Source: Blastopirellula marina
GTDB lineage: Bacteria; Planctomycetota; Planctomycetia; Pirellulales; Pirellulaceae
Assembly: GCF_002967765.1 (NCBI RefSeq)
Contig: NZ_PUHY01000015.1
Coordinates: 186,001-250,000 of the forward strand
Reading direction: 5' to 3'
DNA length: 64,000 nucleotides
The position numbers and the translations under genes are program-made. Shown in pieces: positions 37,018-47,284 of this stretch. The first letter of the stretch is position 1. Each line of letters begins with the position of its first letter. The notes under the pieces are model-generated. The model was not told the DNA's origin and did no database searches. It saw only the letters and a program-made list of their open reading frames with translations.

Positions 37018-40000
37018 TTGAACCTACGTCGACCTCCTATCATGGCATTGTTTCCCATTGGTGCGATCGGCCTCGTATTGTGCATCGCAAGTGGTGCCCA
37101 TGCAGAAGATCTGGTTGACTTTCGGAGCCAAGTGCGTCCGATATTGTCGGATCGCTGCTTCCACTGCCATGGCCCCGATTCGGGCAACCAGGACTCCGAG
37201 TTTCGGATGGATACCGAGGAGAATCTTCGGGCCGATCTCGGCGGTTATTTCGCCATTGTGCCTGGCGATCTCGCTGCCAGCGAATTCCACGCGCGAATTC
37301 ATAGCGACGATGAATCGAGCGTTATGCCACCCCCAGATAGCAACCGGTCGTTATCGGAGGAAGAGAAACGCATCCTTGATCGTTGGATCGAACAAGGGGC
37401 GCCGTACCAAGGTCATTGGGCATTTGATATTCCCCAAAGGGCAGACGTGCCTCTCGATGAGATTGCTCGTTCGGATTGGCCGAACGAAGTTAAACAGCGC
37501 TGGTCGCAGAATCCGATTGATGCGTTTGTTGCGAAACGACTAATCGAAAAAAATATTTCTCCGTCGCCGGCCGCCGACCCACAGTGGCAATTACGCCGCG
37601 CGGCCCTCACACTAACCGGTTTGCTTCCATCAGCAGAATTGCAATCTCGATTCGCCGCTGATCCGACGGAGAAGGGTTATCGCAACGCAGTCGACGACCT
37701 GCTGGGTTCGATGAACTATGCCGAGAGACAAACCCTCCGCTGGCTCGATGCGGCTCGGTATGCGGATACCGACGGATACCAGAACGACAACGAGCGAACC
37801 AATTGGCCCTGGCGTGATTGGGTGATCAAGGCCATGCATGAGAACATGCCGTTTGATCAGTTCACGATTCAGCAGATTGCTGGCGACATGCTGCCCAACG
37901 CCACACCAGAGCAACGACTGGCCACTGCATTCAATCGCAATCATCGCCAGAATGGCGAAGCGGGTGCGCTGGCTGCTGAGTTTGGCGTCGAGAATGTTAT
38001 CGATCGGGTTGAGACAACCTCGACGGTGTGGTTAGGGCTGACGATGGGGTGTTGTCGGTGTCATGATCACAAATACGATCCGATCAGCCAACGCGAGTTT
38101 TACCAATTTTATGGCTACTTCAATAACATCGGCGAATCGGGGATTGGGCGTGGTACCCAGGCCAATCCGATTTTCAAAACAACTTCTCCGCTGGCTAAGA
38201 TCGATCCAGAAGTTCAGAAGGAATTGCACCATGCTCAAGCAAAATTGGCTGACGCGAAAGCTGGACTGCCGAAACGGCAAGAGGCCTGGGTAAGTGCTTA
38301 TCGTCCGCCGAGTGGGGAGGAGCAAGTTGCCTGGCAGCGAGCCTCGATCGGCGATGCCAAGTTAACTGGCGATGGCGGCTTGATTGTCAACGAAGACCAG
38401 ACCGTACAGTTTTCCCCTGGTAAGAAAGGGGCAAACATCACGCACGAGTTGATTATCACTCCGACAATCGAACGGCTGACTGCGGTGAAGTTAACCGCCT
38501 TGGTCGATCCAGCCTTCGCTCGCCCTCGTCAGCTTGCCCCAAGCGTGAACGGCAACTTCGTGCTTACGAATCTTTCGTTAATGTATGAAGGTGTGCCGGT
38601 TCCGCTCGATTCGATTTCGGCAACGTTCGAGCAAGAGGGCTTTCCTGTTGCCAACGTGATTGACCAAAACCCAAGTTCCGGTTGGGCTGTCTTTGGCAAC
38701 AATGTTAAGGCCGAGCCTGTTGCGGCGATGGTTCGTTTGGCGAAACCAATTCAGGTCAAACCTGGCAAGCCGTTTGTCCTAGAGCTCCGTTATGACAGCC
38801 AATATGCCAACCATGTAATTGGTAAGCTTCAAATCGAGTTGTCAGACCATCCGGAAGCCGGCAAGGTGGAAGCAGAGAACAAACATGCGACAGCAATTGC
38901 AGCTTTGTCGAAACCGGCTGAGAAGCGTAGTGAGCAAGATCTAAAAGCAATCGGCGCGTATTACGAGACGTTCGATCCACCACTTCGAGAAGCGAAGCAG
39001 TCGCTGGCCAAGGCAGAGGCAGCCTATCGCAAGCAAGCAGGTCCCGAAGTCGGTGTCATGGTAATGCGCGAGCGAGAAGGAGATGCGACTCCGATTTATC
39101 TGCTGGATCGAGGGCAATACAACGAACCGGTGAAGGACGATCCGCTGAGCCGGGGAGTCCCGCGGGAACTGCTGAACAGTAAAGACATGCCCCCCCCATC
39201 CAATCGCTTGGAACTGGCCCAGTGGTTCGTTTCGCGCGAGAACCCGTTGACCGCTCGGGTAATTGTGAATCGTATTTGGCAAGAACATTTTGGCCGAGGA
39301 TTGGTAAAGACGGTCGACGACTTCGGTCTACAGGGAGAAATGCCTAGCCATCCCGATCTGTTGGATTGGTTAGCGGTCGAGTTCATCGAATCAGGCTGGG
39401 ATGTCCAAGCGATGCATCGATTGATCGTGACCAGTGCAACCTACCGTCAGTCGTCGGTGCACTCGGCGAAGCTGAACGAGTTGGATCCGGAAAATCGCCT
39501 GCTTGCTCGCGGGCCTCGCTTCCGTGCTGATGGTTTCACGATTCGCGATATCGCGTTGCAAGCCAGTGGACTACTGAGTGACGAGGTTGGAGGCCCTTCG
39601 GTCAAGCCTTATCAGCCAGACGGCTTATGGACTGTTGTAGCGGCCAGTGCCAATCAACGCTACGTGGAAGGGAAGGGAAGCGATCTTTATCGCAAGAGCA
39701 TGTATACCTACTGGAAGCGTGCTGTGAATCCTCCTCGTCAGACTATTTTCGACGCTGGCGGACGCGAAGTTTGCAATGTGCGAGCACCTAGAACGAACAC
39801 GCCGCTTCAGGCGTTGGTTTTGATGAACGATCAGACGTTCGTTGAGTGCGCCCGCAATTTAGCTCAGAGAGTATTGAAGTCGGGAGCCAAGTCGGATCGC
39901 GAGCAGCTTCAACAAATGATGCAACTGGCAACTGCTCATGATTCGGATGAGTCATCGCTGACGATCTTGGCCGAGAATCTGAACTTCTTCCGCCAACATT

Positions 40001-40146
40001 TTGCCCAGCAACCAGACGACGCGGAAAAGCTTCTTTCCACGGGGAAGTCGCCACGCGACATGTCGCTCGATTCAATAGATCACGCGGCCATGACTGTTGT
40101 AGCACATTTGATCTTGAACTTGGACGAGTTTGTTACCGTCGAGTAG
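37018..40146 (+). CDS. PSCyt1-DUF1549-DUF1553 planctomycete cytochrome-type protein
   Basis: 1042 residues if started at the TTG at 37018, which has an AAGAAGGGG site ~9 bases upstream and gives a signal peptide with an arginine pair (LRRPPIMALFPIGAIGLVLC...HAED). The ATG at 37042 and the TTG at 36976 are alternatives. The N-terminal haem motif is CFHCHG in VRPILSDRCFHCHGPDSG, the PSCyt1 domain. Then comes DUF1549 (NPIDAFVAKRL, ARYADTDGYQNDNERTNW) and DUF1553 at the C-terminus (NRLELAQWFVSRENPLTARVIVNRIWQEHFG, FDAGGREVCNVRAPRTNTPLQALVLMNDQTF). Its downstream partner is the DUF1501 gene 35 bp later, the standard pairing. The biochemical role is unknown. Confidence 0.9.
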   Translation: MNLRRPPIMALFPIGAIGLVLCIASGAHAEDLVDFRSQVRPILSDRCFHCHGPDSGNQDSEFRMDTEENLRADLGGYFAIVPGDLAASEFHARIHSDDESSVMPPPDSNRSLSEEEKRILDRWIEQGAPYQGHWAFDIPQRADVPLDEIARSDWPNEVKQRWSQNPIDAFVAKRLIEKNISPSPAADPQWQLRRAALTLTGLLPSAELQSRFAADPTEKGYRNAVDDLLGSMNYAERQTLRWLDAARYADTDGYQNDNERTNWPWRDWVIKAMHENMPFDQFTIQQIAGDMLPNATPEQRLATAFNRNHRQNGEAGALAAEFGVENVIDRVETTSTVWLGLTMGCCRCHDHKYDPISQREFYQFYGYFNNIGESGIGRGTQANPIFKTTSPLAKIDPEVQKELHHAQAKLADAKAGLPKRQEAWVSAYRPPSGEEQVAWQRASIGDAKLTGDGGLIVNEDQTVQFSPGKKGANITHELIITPTIERLTAVKLTALVDPAFARPRQLAPSVNGNFVLTNLSLMYEGVPVPLDSISATFEQEGFPVANVIDQNPSSGWAVFGNNVKAEPVAAMVRLAKPIQVKPGKPFVLELRYDSQYANHVIGKLQIELSDHPEAGKVEAENKHATAIAALSKPAEKRSEQDLKAIGAYYETFDPPLREAKQSLAKAEAAYRKQAGPEVGVMVMREREGDATPIYLLDRGQYNEPVKDDPLSRGVPRELLNSKDMPPPSNRLELAQWFVSRENPLTARVIVNRIWQEHFGRGLVKTVDDFGLQGEMPSHPDLLDWLAVEFIESGWDVQAMHRLIVTSATYRQSSVHSAKLNELDPENRLLARGPRFRADGFTIRDIALQASGLLSDEVGGPSVKPYQPDGLWTVVAASANQRYVEGKGSDLYRKSMYTYWKRAVNPPRQTIFDAGGREVCNVRAPRTNTPLQALVLMNDQTFVECARNLAQRVLKSGAKSDREQLQQMMQLATAHDSDESSLTILAENLNFFRQHFAQQPDDAEKLLSTGKSPRDMSLDSIDHAAMTVVAHLILNLDEFVTVE

Positions 40147-40181
40147 TCCAGTGCCAGTCGTCCAGATCTAAGGAAATACCT

Positions 40182-41660
40182 GTGAAACCATTCGATGATG
40201 CCAGCGAAAGCCGGATGATGTTAACCCGTCGCCACTTTTTCGGGCGAACGGCTTCTGGGGTCGGCATGGCGGCACTCGCTTCGTTGATGGGGCGGGAGGC
40301 AAACGCGGACACAAACGAGGTGGAGAGCTCGCTCCGTGGCGGGGCGCTGACACAGTATCACGTTCCCCCGAAAGCGAAACGTGTTATCTACCTGTTTCAG
40401 AGTGGCGCACCGTCACAACAAGAGCTATTCGATCCTAAGCCAGTGCTGCGAGAAAACGAAGGGAAAGAGCTGGGTGACTTTGTCGAAATGACGCAGCGCG
40501 TCACGGGCATGACAGCGGGCCAGAAGTCATTTCCTTTGGCCGGATCACGCTACAAATTCACGCGATGTGGCAAGTCGGGTATTGAACTAGGGAGTGAGCT
40601 CTTACCCCACATCTCGACCTTAGCTGACGATATGTGCCTGATTCGCTCGATGCAGACCGAGGCGATCAATCATGACCCGGCGATGACGTTTTTTCAGTCA
40701 GGCAATCAATTACCAGGTCGTCCGAGCTTCGGTGCCTGGCTCCACTATGGTCTGGGAACGAGCAACGACAACTTGCCGACCTTCATTACCATGGTCTCAC
40801 GGGGTACCGGCCGACCCAACTGTCAGCCCCTTTACGATCGACTCTGGGGAAGTGGCTTTCTTCCGTCGACCTACGCCGGGGTGAAGCTGATGAGTGTCGG
40901 AGACCCAGTGCTTTACCTCAGTAATCCAGCCGGGCTTGATCCGGTTGCTCGGCGACGGATGCTGGACGATTTGGCTCGGATGAATCAACAAAAATTGGAT
41001 GAATACGGCGATCCTGAGATTCATACTCGCATTCAACAGTACGAACTGGCTTACCGCATGCAGACCTCGGTGCCAGAGCTCACCGACTTCTCGGACGAGC
41101 CACAGCATGTATTGGATGCTTACGGACCGAACGTGACCAAACGCGGCACTTACGCTTACAACTGCCTATTGGCGCGCCGGTTGGCAGAACGAGACGTTCG
41201 CTTTGTGCAGTTATTTCATATGGGCTGGGATCAGCACTTCACGCTGCCCAAGCAGTTGCCCGGCCAGTGCCAAGATACCGATCAGCCCACCAGGGCCTTG
41301 GTCAACGATCTGAAGCAGCGCGGCATGTTGGAAGATACACTGGTGGTTTGGGGTGGTGAATTCGGTCGAACGTCGTACTGCCAAGGAACACTCAACGCCG
41401 AAACCTACGGGCGCGATCACCACCCACGATGCTTCTCGATCTGGATGACCGGAGCCGGCGTTAAGCGTGGCATGACCTATGGCAAGACCGACGACGTCTG
41501 CTACAACGTGGTCGAGAACCCGATGCATGTACATGATTTGCATGCCACCATGCTGCATCTGTTGGGAATCGATCACGAGCGATTGACCTACCGCTTTCAA
41601 GGTCGTTACTTCCGTTTGACGGATGTCCATGGGAAGGTCATGCACGAACTTCTAAGCTGA
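40182..41660 (+). CDS. DUF1501 (sulfatase-like fold) protein, Tat-exported
   Basis: 492 residues from the GTG at 40182, preceded by AAGGA at good spacing. The N-terminus has a twin-arginine signal (MLTRRHFFGRTASGVGMAALASL). DUF1501 features include VIYLFQSGAPSQQELFDPKP, GVELGSEL-type text, NHDPAMTFFQSG and, near the C-terminus, LVVWGGEFGRTSYCQG...YGRDHHPRCFSIWMTGAGVKRG. The family is related to the alkaline-phosphatase/sulfatase superfamily by its metal-binding Asp/His residues. It follows the DUF1549/1553 gene by 35 bp, so they are one operon and probably one surface complex. Function within planctomycetes is unproven. Confidence 0.9.
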   Translation: MKPFDDASESRMMLTRRHFFGRTASGVGMAALASLMGREANADTNEVESSLRGGALTQYHVPPKAKRVIYLFQSGAPSQQELFDPKPVLRENEGKELGDFVEMTQRVTGMTAGQKSFPLAGSRYKFTRCGKSGIELGSELLPHISTLADDMCLIRSMQTEAINHDPAMTFFQSGNQLPGRPSFGAWLHYGLGTSNDNLPTFITMVSRGTGRPNCQPLYDRLWGSGFLPSTYAGVKLMSVGDPVLYLSNPAGLDPVARRRMLDDLARMNQQKLDEYGDPEIHTRIQQYELAYRMQTSVPELTDFSDEPQHVLDAYGPNVTKRGTYAYNCLLARRLAERDVRFVQLFHMGWDQHFTLPKQLPGQCQDTDQPTRALVNDLKQRGMLEDTLVVWGGEFGRTSYCQGTLNAETYGRDHHPRCFSIWMTGAGVKRGMTYGKTDDVCYNVVENPMHVHDLHATMLHLLGIDHERLTYRFQGRYFRLTDVHGKVMHELLS

Positions 41661-41816
41661 CCCGCTCCGTCCGGCGGTCCGCTGGCCAAAGAATGATCAG
41701 GCCGCACGAATGTTAGGTGAATCATGCTCGATCCGCGTGATTTCCCCTTCACGAGTTCTGCGCGATAAGCAACAATTCCTAGATGCCAGTCGTCTTTCGT
41801 TTTGTAGGAATTAGTT

Positions 41817-43253
41817 GTGCCGTCGAAGTCTGTTGAAACGATCACTTCCCCAGAAAACTCTATTGAACAGCCCTACGTTGGGGTGTTCGATTTGTTCAAA
41901 ATCGGCATCGGTCCTTCCAGTTCCCACAGTGTGGGCCCAATGCGGGCCGCCGAGATGTTTCTGGCTAAGCTGAGCGAGCGAGGTCAACTCGATGCCGTCC
42001 AACGCGTGGAAGTCGATCTGTACGGTTCGTTGGCCTTAACGGGGATCGGTCACGCAACTGACATCGCGGTATTGATGGGGCTCCAAGGGGAAGTCCCCGA
42101 TCAAATCGATCCCGAATCTGTCGCCGAAAAATTAGCGGTCATCCGCCGACAGAATCAACTGCATTTTGCTGGCCAGCGCGTGATCTCGTTTGTGGAGAAA
42201 GAGGACCTGCTCTTCCATCGAAAGACCTTCCTCGAAGGGCATCCGAACGCACTCCGATTTCGTGCATTTTCTTCGCGAGACTCAAGCGAACCGCTTGCGA
42301 ATGAGACGTACTTTTCGATTGGTGGCGGGTTCGTGATTCAAGAGGGCTGCGAAAGTCAAGCGATTCAACACCCACTTTCTGCTGTGCCGTTTCCCTTCAG
42401 CTCTGCAGCCGAGCTATTAAGACTGGCTGAACAGAATGGCTGTGGTATCAGTCAAATTGCCTGGGAAAACGAAAAGGCATTTCGCTCGGAGACGGAGATC
42501 CATGATGGCTTGCAAAAAATCTGGGAGACAATGCAAGCATGCGTTGAACGAGGTTGCCGCAACGAAGGTATCTTGCCTGGCGGCTTGAACGTGCGTCGTC
42601 GGGCACCAAGTTTGTTTCAGACGTTGACTGGCCGACCCGAAGCAAACATGCGTGATCCGCTGAATATTCTCGACTGGGTCGATCTTTACGCAATTGCGGT
42701 CAACGAAGAAAACGCTGCGGGCGGGCGTGTGGTGACGGCACCGACCAATGGGGCGGCGGGAATTATCCCAGCCGTATTGTGCTACTTCGATCGTTTCTGT
42801 CCCGAGTCAACGCCTGAGAAGATCCATCAGTTCCTTCTGACGGCGGCGGCAATCGGAGCACTGTATAAGAAGAATGCGTCGATCTCCGGTGCGGAAGTTG
42901 GTTGCCAGGGTGAAGTTGGCGTCGCTTGCAGCATGGCCGCGGGAGCCCTGACCGAAGTTAGGGGAGGTAATCCACGCCAGGTCGAAGAAGCAGCCGAGAT
43001 CGGCATGGAACACAATCTCGGTCTGACCTGCGATCCGATCAAAGGGCTTGTGCAGGTTCCTTGCATTGAACGCAATGCGATGGGGGCGGTCAAAGCGATC
43101 AACGCTTGCCGTTTAGCCTTGCGCGGTGACGGATCTCATTTCGTCTCTCTGGACCGCGTGATTCGGGTCATGAAACGAACCGGGGCAGACATGTCTTCCC
43201 GGTATAAAGAGACCTCGAGAGGTGGATTGGCGGTCAACATCAGTGAGTGTTAG
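41817..43253 (+). CDS. sdaA: L-serine dehydratase (iron-sulfur, single chain)
   Basis: 478 residues from a GTG at 41817 with TAGGAA 6 bases upstream. The N-terminal domain begins [22 protein letters not shown], the diagnostic substrate-binding motif. The C-terminal domain has [11 protein letters not shown] and cysteines at 363, 371, 405 and 416; the spacing of 363, 405 and 416 (42 and 11) equals that of the [4Fe-4S] ligands of type 2 L-serine dehydratase as I recall them. It deaminates L-serine to pyruvate and ammonia. It is a single chain, unlike the split alpha/beta form of Bacillus. It sits between two planctomycete cytochrome operons with its own 156-bp upstream region; no functional link to them is evident. 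Confidence 0.93.
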   Translation: MPSKSVETITSPENSIEQPYVGVFDLFKIGIGPSSSHSVGPMRAAEMFLAKLSERGQLDAVQRVEVDLYGSLALTGIGHATDIAVLMGLQGEVPDQIDPESVAEKLAVIRRQNQLHFAGQRVISFVEKEDLLFHRKTFLEGHPNALRFRAFSSRDSSEPLANETYFSIGGGFVIQEGCESQAIQHPLSAVPFPFSSAAELLRLAEQNGCGISQIAWENEKAFRSETEIHDGLQKIWETMQACVERGCRNEGILPGGLNVRRRAPSLFQTLTGRPEANMRDPLNILDWVDLYAIAVNEENAAGGRVVTAPTNGAAGIIPAVLCYFDRFCPESTPEKIHQFLLTAAAIGALYKKNASISGAEVGCQGEVGVACSMAAGALTEVRGGNPRQVEEAAEIGMEHNLGLTCDPIKGLVQVPCIERNAMGAVKAINACRLALRGDGSHFVSLDRVIRVMKRTGADMSSRYKETSRGGLAVNISEC

Positions 43254-43323
43254 TGAGCAGCCGTTCGCCATTTTAGCCCGAATTCGCCGTCACCATGGGG
43301 TGTATCTGCTTTTCCCGTAACCT

Positions 43324-43342
43324 TATGCCTAACTTAGGCATA
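43324..43342. repeat. perfect 19-bp palindrome, operator-like
   Basis: TATGCCTAA (43324-43332) and TTAGGCATA (43334-43342) are exact reverse complements around one C. It lies about 35 bp upstream of the predicted -35 box of the DUF1592 gene. No T tract follows, so a regulator binding site is more likely than a terminator. Confidence 0.55.
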
Positions 43343-43376
43343 GGTAGGAAGACCGTCCGTCGGTTCACGCAATTCT

Positions 43377-43406
43377 TTGCTGACGTCGAGGGCTCGTGGA
43401 TATACT
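43377..43406 (+). promoter_or_regulatory. predicted promoter giving a leaderless mRNA for the DUF1592 gene
   Basis: TTGCTG (43377-43382), an 18-bp spacer and TATACT (43401-43406). The ATG at 43413 is 7 bases after the -10 box, where transcription would start, and no Shine-Dalgarno site precedes it. Prediction only. Confidence 0.45.
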
Positions 43407-43412
43407 GGACCT

Positions 43413-45815
43413 ATGAAAATCTCGCATCTTGCGCTCTCTTATTTTGGGAGCTTAATTGCTGCTTTCCTGCTTATCAATGTCGCTCGGTCTGCCGAACCTG
43501 GTGACATTCAGGCATTTTTGACGACGCATTGCGTCGAATGCCATGGCGTTGATACCCAGGAAGCAAAGATCCGGCTCGATTCGCTTGAATTCCCGAGTCG
43601 CAAACACGATACGACCCATATCTGGACTCGTGTGTTCGACGCGATCGAACGGGGCGAAATGCCGCCTGACTACCAGACGCAGCCCAAGGATCTGGAAAAG
43701 CAATCCGTTCTTCGTCAGATCATTCAAACGCTGTCTCGATCGACAACGCGGCCCACGGCCCTGCGTCGGCTCAACCGCCTCGAATATGAGAACACCGTTC
43801 ATGACCTGCTCGGTATTGACATCCCCCTGGCTGATTTGCTTCCCGAGGATGGCAGTGTGCAAGGATTTGATAAGGGCGCGGAAGGCCTCAGTTTTTCCTC
43901 TGTGTTGGTAGAGGAGTATCTGACCGCTGCCAACGTTGCTTTTGATGCTGCGATTCGACGCTTTGCACCTTTGCCCCCTGAGGCACGCCGCGCAGAGTTG
44001 ATGACGCTCAAAGAGAACATCGACTCAGTCAAAAAGAAGAAGGGAGGCGTCATTGAGGTCGACGATTCCTTCGTCAAGTTTACCCCAGGCTGGCCTCCAG
44101 CGAGAATTGATGCCGCTCATCCGATTGAGGATGGAATCTACCGATGCCGCGTCGCGGTTTGGCCGCACGACCCCAGCGATCGAACGGTGGCGGTCGCTCT
44201 GTACGTTGGTTCCTTGTTTGGTCCAGATACTCAAGACTTTGTTGGAATCTTTGACGCAACCGGAACCTCCCAAGAGCCCCGCGTCATCGAGTTTACACGC
44301 CGGATGAAAGAAGGGGATACGATTCATGTCGTACCGCGAGTTTGGCCTGAGCACATTACTTGGCGCGATAAACACGAACCACGTCCTGGTGTGGGGATTG
44401 CCTGGGTAGAAACGTACGGACCTCTCGATCAGAGTTTCCCCTCCGAAGCGACCAAGAAACTATTCGGTGAGCATGATTCCATTCAGATGAAGGAAGAATG
44501 GTCGATCTGGATGCGACATCGCAAAGGAGTCAAGAATCACGTTGTCGAATCGACCCAGCCGGAAGCGGATATCGAGCGGATCATGCGCGAGTTTATTCCG
44601 CGTGCTTTCCGTCGCCCTGTTACGGACGAAGAGATGCGTCCCTTCGTGGAATTGGCCTTGGGGCGATTTGCCGCAGGACGAACCTTTGAACAGGCTGTTC
44701 GGACAGGAGTCACGGCCGTACTTTGCTCGCCGAGGTTTTTGCTTCTCAATAGCGAACCTGTGGTGGACGATTACGTGCTCGCTTCGCGTATGTCCTACTT
44801 TCTGTGGTCGACCATGCCCGATCAGGAACTTCTCGATCTGGCAGCAGATGGAAAACTGAGCGATCCCAACGTTCGATACGCTCAGGTCGAGCGGATGATC
44901 AAAGACTCGAAGAGTGAAGCATTTGTCAGCGATTTTACGGGCCAGTGGCTGGATCTTTACGATCTCGAATTCACGACGCCTGACAAAAAACTTTATCCGG
45001 AATACGATCCACTGCTGTTGGCTGCCATGCTTGGCGAATCGCAGCACTTCTTTCGACATGTACTGGAAGAAGATCTGAGCGTTACCAGTTTTATTGATGC
45101 CAATTGGACCTTTCTCAATCAACGCTTGGCCGCTCACTATGGGCTGCCCAAAGTAGAAGGGCACGAACATTTTCAGAAGGTGATGCTGCCAGAAAACAGT
45201 TTGCGAGGAGGTGTCCTTTCACAAGCCAGCGTCATGAAGGTCACTGCCAACGGCACGACTACCTCGCCGGTCATTCGAGGTGTTTGGGTTGCTGATAAGT
45301 TATTGGGGCGTCCAGTGCCTCCTCCGCCTCCCGGGGTTCCGGCTGTGGAGCCAGATATTCGTGGAGCCACGACGATTCGTGAGCAACTCGCTAAGCATTC
45401 GAGCAACGGGGACTGTGCGAGCTGTCACAAGCGAATCGATCCTGTTGGCTTCGCTTTGGAAGAATTCGATGCGATCGGTGGGCATCGGGCTTGGTATCGC
45501 TCAATCGGTGAAGGGAAGAAAGTTGAGAACATCAAGACCTATCGCCAAGGCTTTGATGTGGAATCAAACTGTGAACTGCCTGATGGACGAGCGTGTTCGA
45601 ATTTCACGGAGTTTCGTCAGACTGTTGTCAGCGACAAGACGTTTGTTAAACGAGCGATCGCGGAGAAGCTTTTGATCTACGCCACGGGACGGCGCATCGG
45701 ATTAGGGCAGCGTAATACGGTCGAAAAGGTAGTTGCCGATTCGGCCAAGCAAGACAACGGACTGAAATCAATGATTCACGCCGTCGTCGAAAGTGATTTA
45801 TTCCTCGCTCCTTAG
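43413..45815 (+). CDS. DUF1587/DUF1592/DUF1588/DUF1585 planctomycete cytochrome-type protein
   Basis: 800 residues from the ATG at 43413 with a signal peptide (MKISHLALSYFGSLIAAFLLINVARSAE). A haem site CVECHG lies in the first ~60 residues. DUF1587 follows (RRLNRLEYENTVHDLLGIDIPLADLLP), then DUF1595/DUF1592 (IMREFIPRAFRRPVTDEEM, LASRMSYFLWSTMPDQELLDLA), DUF1588 (NGTTTSPVIRGVWV...PPPPPGVPAVEPDI, CASCHKRIDPVGFALEEFDAIG, a second CxxCH) and DUF1585 at the end (AEKLLIYATGRRIG). The set is a hallmark of planctomycete surface proteins. It pairs with the DUF1552 gene 34 bp downstream. Confidence 0.92.
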   Translation: MKISHLALSYFGSLIAAFLLINVARSAEPGDIQAFLTTHCVECHGVDTQEAKIRLDSLEFPSRKHDTTHIWTRVFDAIERGEMPPDYQTQPKDLEKQSVLRQIIQTLSRSTTRPTALRRLNRLEYENTVHDLLGIDIPLADLLPEDGSVQGFDKGAEGLSFSSVLVEEYLTAANVAFDAAIRRFAPLPPEARRAELMTLKENIDSVKKKKGGVIEVDDSFVKFTPGWPPARIDAAHPIEDGIYRCRVAVWPHDPSDRTVAVALYVGSLFGPDTQDFVGIFDATGTSQEPRVIEFTRRMKEGDTIHVVPRVWPEHITWRDKHEPRPGVGIAWVETYGPLDQSFPSEATKKLFGEHDSIQMKEEWSIWMRHRKGVKNHVVESTQPEADIERIMREFIPRAFRRPVTDEEMRPFVELALGRFAAGRTFEQAVRTGVTAVLCSPRFLLLNSEPVVDDYVLASRMSYFLWSTMPDQELLDLAADGKLSDPNVRYAQVERMIKDSKSEAFVSDFTGQWLDLYDLEFTTPDKKLYPEYDPLLLAAMLGESQHFFRHVLEEDLSVTSFIDANWTFLNQRLAAHYGLPKVEGHEHFQKVMLPENSLRGGVLSQASVMKVTANGTTTSPVIRGVWVADKLLGRPVPPPPPGVPAVEPDIRGATTIREQLAKHSSNGDCASCHKRIDPVGFALEEFDAIGGHRAWYRSIGEGKKVENIKTYRQGFDVESNCELPDGRACSNFTEFRQTVVSDKTFVKRAIAEKLLIYATGRRIGLGQRNTVEKVVADSAKQDNGLKSMIHAVVESDLFLAP

Positions 45816-45849
45816 TAAATTGCACTGAAACCTCCTCAAAGGACGTGCT

Positions 45850-47127
45850 ATGGATTCCAGTTTGAATCGTCGAACCTTTTTACGAGCATCCGGCATCGCA
45901 ATGGGTTTGCCACTTTTGAGCAGCATGGGGGCTTCTCGTTTGTTCGCTGAAAAGCAGGCTGCCGAGTCGACCGATGTGCGACGAATGCTGGCCGTATGCG
46001 CTCCGCTGGGAATTCATACCCCCAACCTGTTTCCGACCGAAGCTGGCCGGGACTATGAATTGACGCCCTATCTTGAACCAATGCGAGACCTGAAAGAAAA
46101 GTTCACGGTTATCTCGGGAATCATGCATCCCAACGTCGATGGGGGACATGCAGCGGAGAAGAGCTTTCTAACCGGGGCAGCTCATCCTGGACAGCCAAGC
46201 TTTCAAAACACGATATCGGTCGACCAGCTTGCCGCGGAGCAAATCGGTTACAAAACGCGTTTTGGCTCATTAACCCTGGCCGTTGATTTCAACAGCTTGT
46301 CGTATACGAGAAGTGGTGTGCAAATCCCGGCCGAGCGTAGTCCCGCTAAACTATTCGCGAAGCTTTTCCTGGAAGGGACCAAACAGGAAAAAGAACAGCA
46401 AATGCGGCGAATTGAAGATGGGCAGAGCATCATGGATCTGGTGCAGGATCAGACTCGTAAGGTGACCAAGAACGTTGGACGAGAAGACAATCAGACGCTC
46501 GATCAATACTTTACCAGTGTGCGAGAGTTGGAGCAGCGATTGGTTCAGGCGGAAGCATGGGCGAAGCGACCCAAGCCGCAGGTCGATCGAAAGACTCCGG
46601 AAGATATCGCGGATCGCGCTCAATTGACGGAACGCTTGCGTCTGATGTACGAGATGATTTTCCTCGCCATCCAAACCGACTCGACAAGATTGATCACGTT
46701 GGTTGGTCCAGGCGGAAATGAAGTCGTCGATTTAGAGGGCGTCGACGACGGTTGGCATAATCTCAGTCATCACGGTCGCGACCCTGACAAAATCGAAATG
46801 CTCTCCATCATCGAATTGGAAGAGATGCGATTAGTGGCTGAACTATTTCAGCGGCTGGAAAACGCTAAGGAGGGTGGCAACTCCCTTCTCGATCAGACCG
46901 CGATTTTGTTTGGTTCAAATCTTGGAAATGCTTCGAGTCATAACAATACCAATCTTCCGATATTAGCGGCAGGCGGTCGTTTTCGACATGGACAGCACTT
47001 GGCATATGCCGAAGGCAAAGCACCCCCTCTATGTAATCTGCTGGTCAGCTATTTACAGCATTTAGGTTTGGAAGTCGAACAATTCGCGTCCGGCAGTGGC
47101 ACGCTAACCGGACTGGACGCGGTTTAG
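45850..47127 (+). CDS. DUF1552 protein, Tat-type signal
   Basis: 425 residues with AAAGGA upstream of the ATG. The N-terminus is LNRRTFLRASGIAMGLPLLSSM, a twin-arginine signal. DUF1552 features: MLAVCAPLGIHTPNLFP, YLEPMRDLKEKFTVISGIMHPN, then DTGNR-type central text (YFTSVRELEQRLVQAEAW) and LFGSNLGNASSHNNTNLPILAAGG near the C-terminus. It resembles DUF1501 in fold class (alkaline-phosphatase-like; established knowledge, not visible directly). It is the usual partner of DUF1592-type proteins and shares their operon here. Confidence 0.9.
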   Translation: MDSSLNRRTFLRASGIAMGLPLLSSMGASRLFAEKQAAESTDVRRMLAVCAPLGIHTPNLFPTEAGRDYELTPYLEPMRDLKEKFTVISGIMHPNVDGGHAAEKSFLTGAAHPGQPSFQNTISVDQLAAEQIGYKTRFGSLTLAVDFNSLSYTRSGVQIPAERSPAKLFAKLFLEGTKQEKEQQMRRIEDGQSIMDLVQDQTRKVTKNVGREDNQTLDQYFTSVRELEQRLVQAEAWAKRPKPQVDRKTPEDIADRAQLTERLRLMYEMIFLAIQTDSTRLITLVGPGGNEVVDLEGVDDGWHNLSHHGRDPDKIEMLSIIELEEMRLVAELFQRLENAKEGGNSLLDQTAILFGSNLGNASSHNNTNLPILAAGGRFRHGQHLAYAEGKAPPLCNLLVSYLQHLGLEVEQFASGSGTLTGLDAV

Positions 47128-47284
47128 GTTGATTTTTCTTCGCTAGAAAGCCGTTGCGCATTGCCTGAGCGCATTGTTTCCAGCTTACGGTTACAATGTT
47201 TGGATCGTCGCTAACCTCTCAGCGGACGATCTTTGTCTGATCCCCCGCCTCATAAATAGACCCTGCTAACGTTACGGTTCTCTC

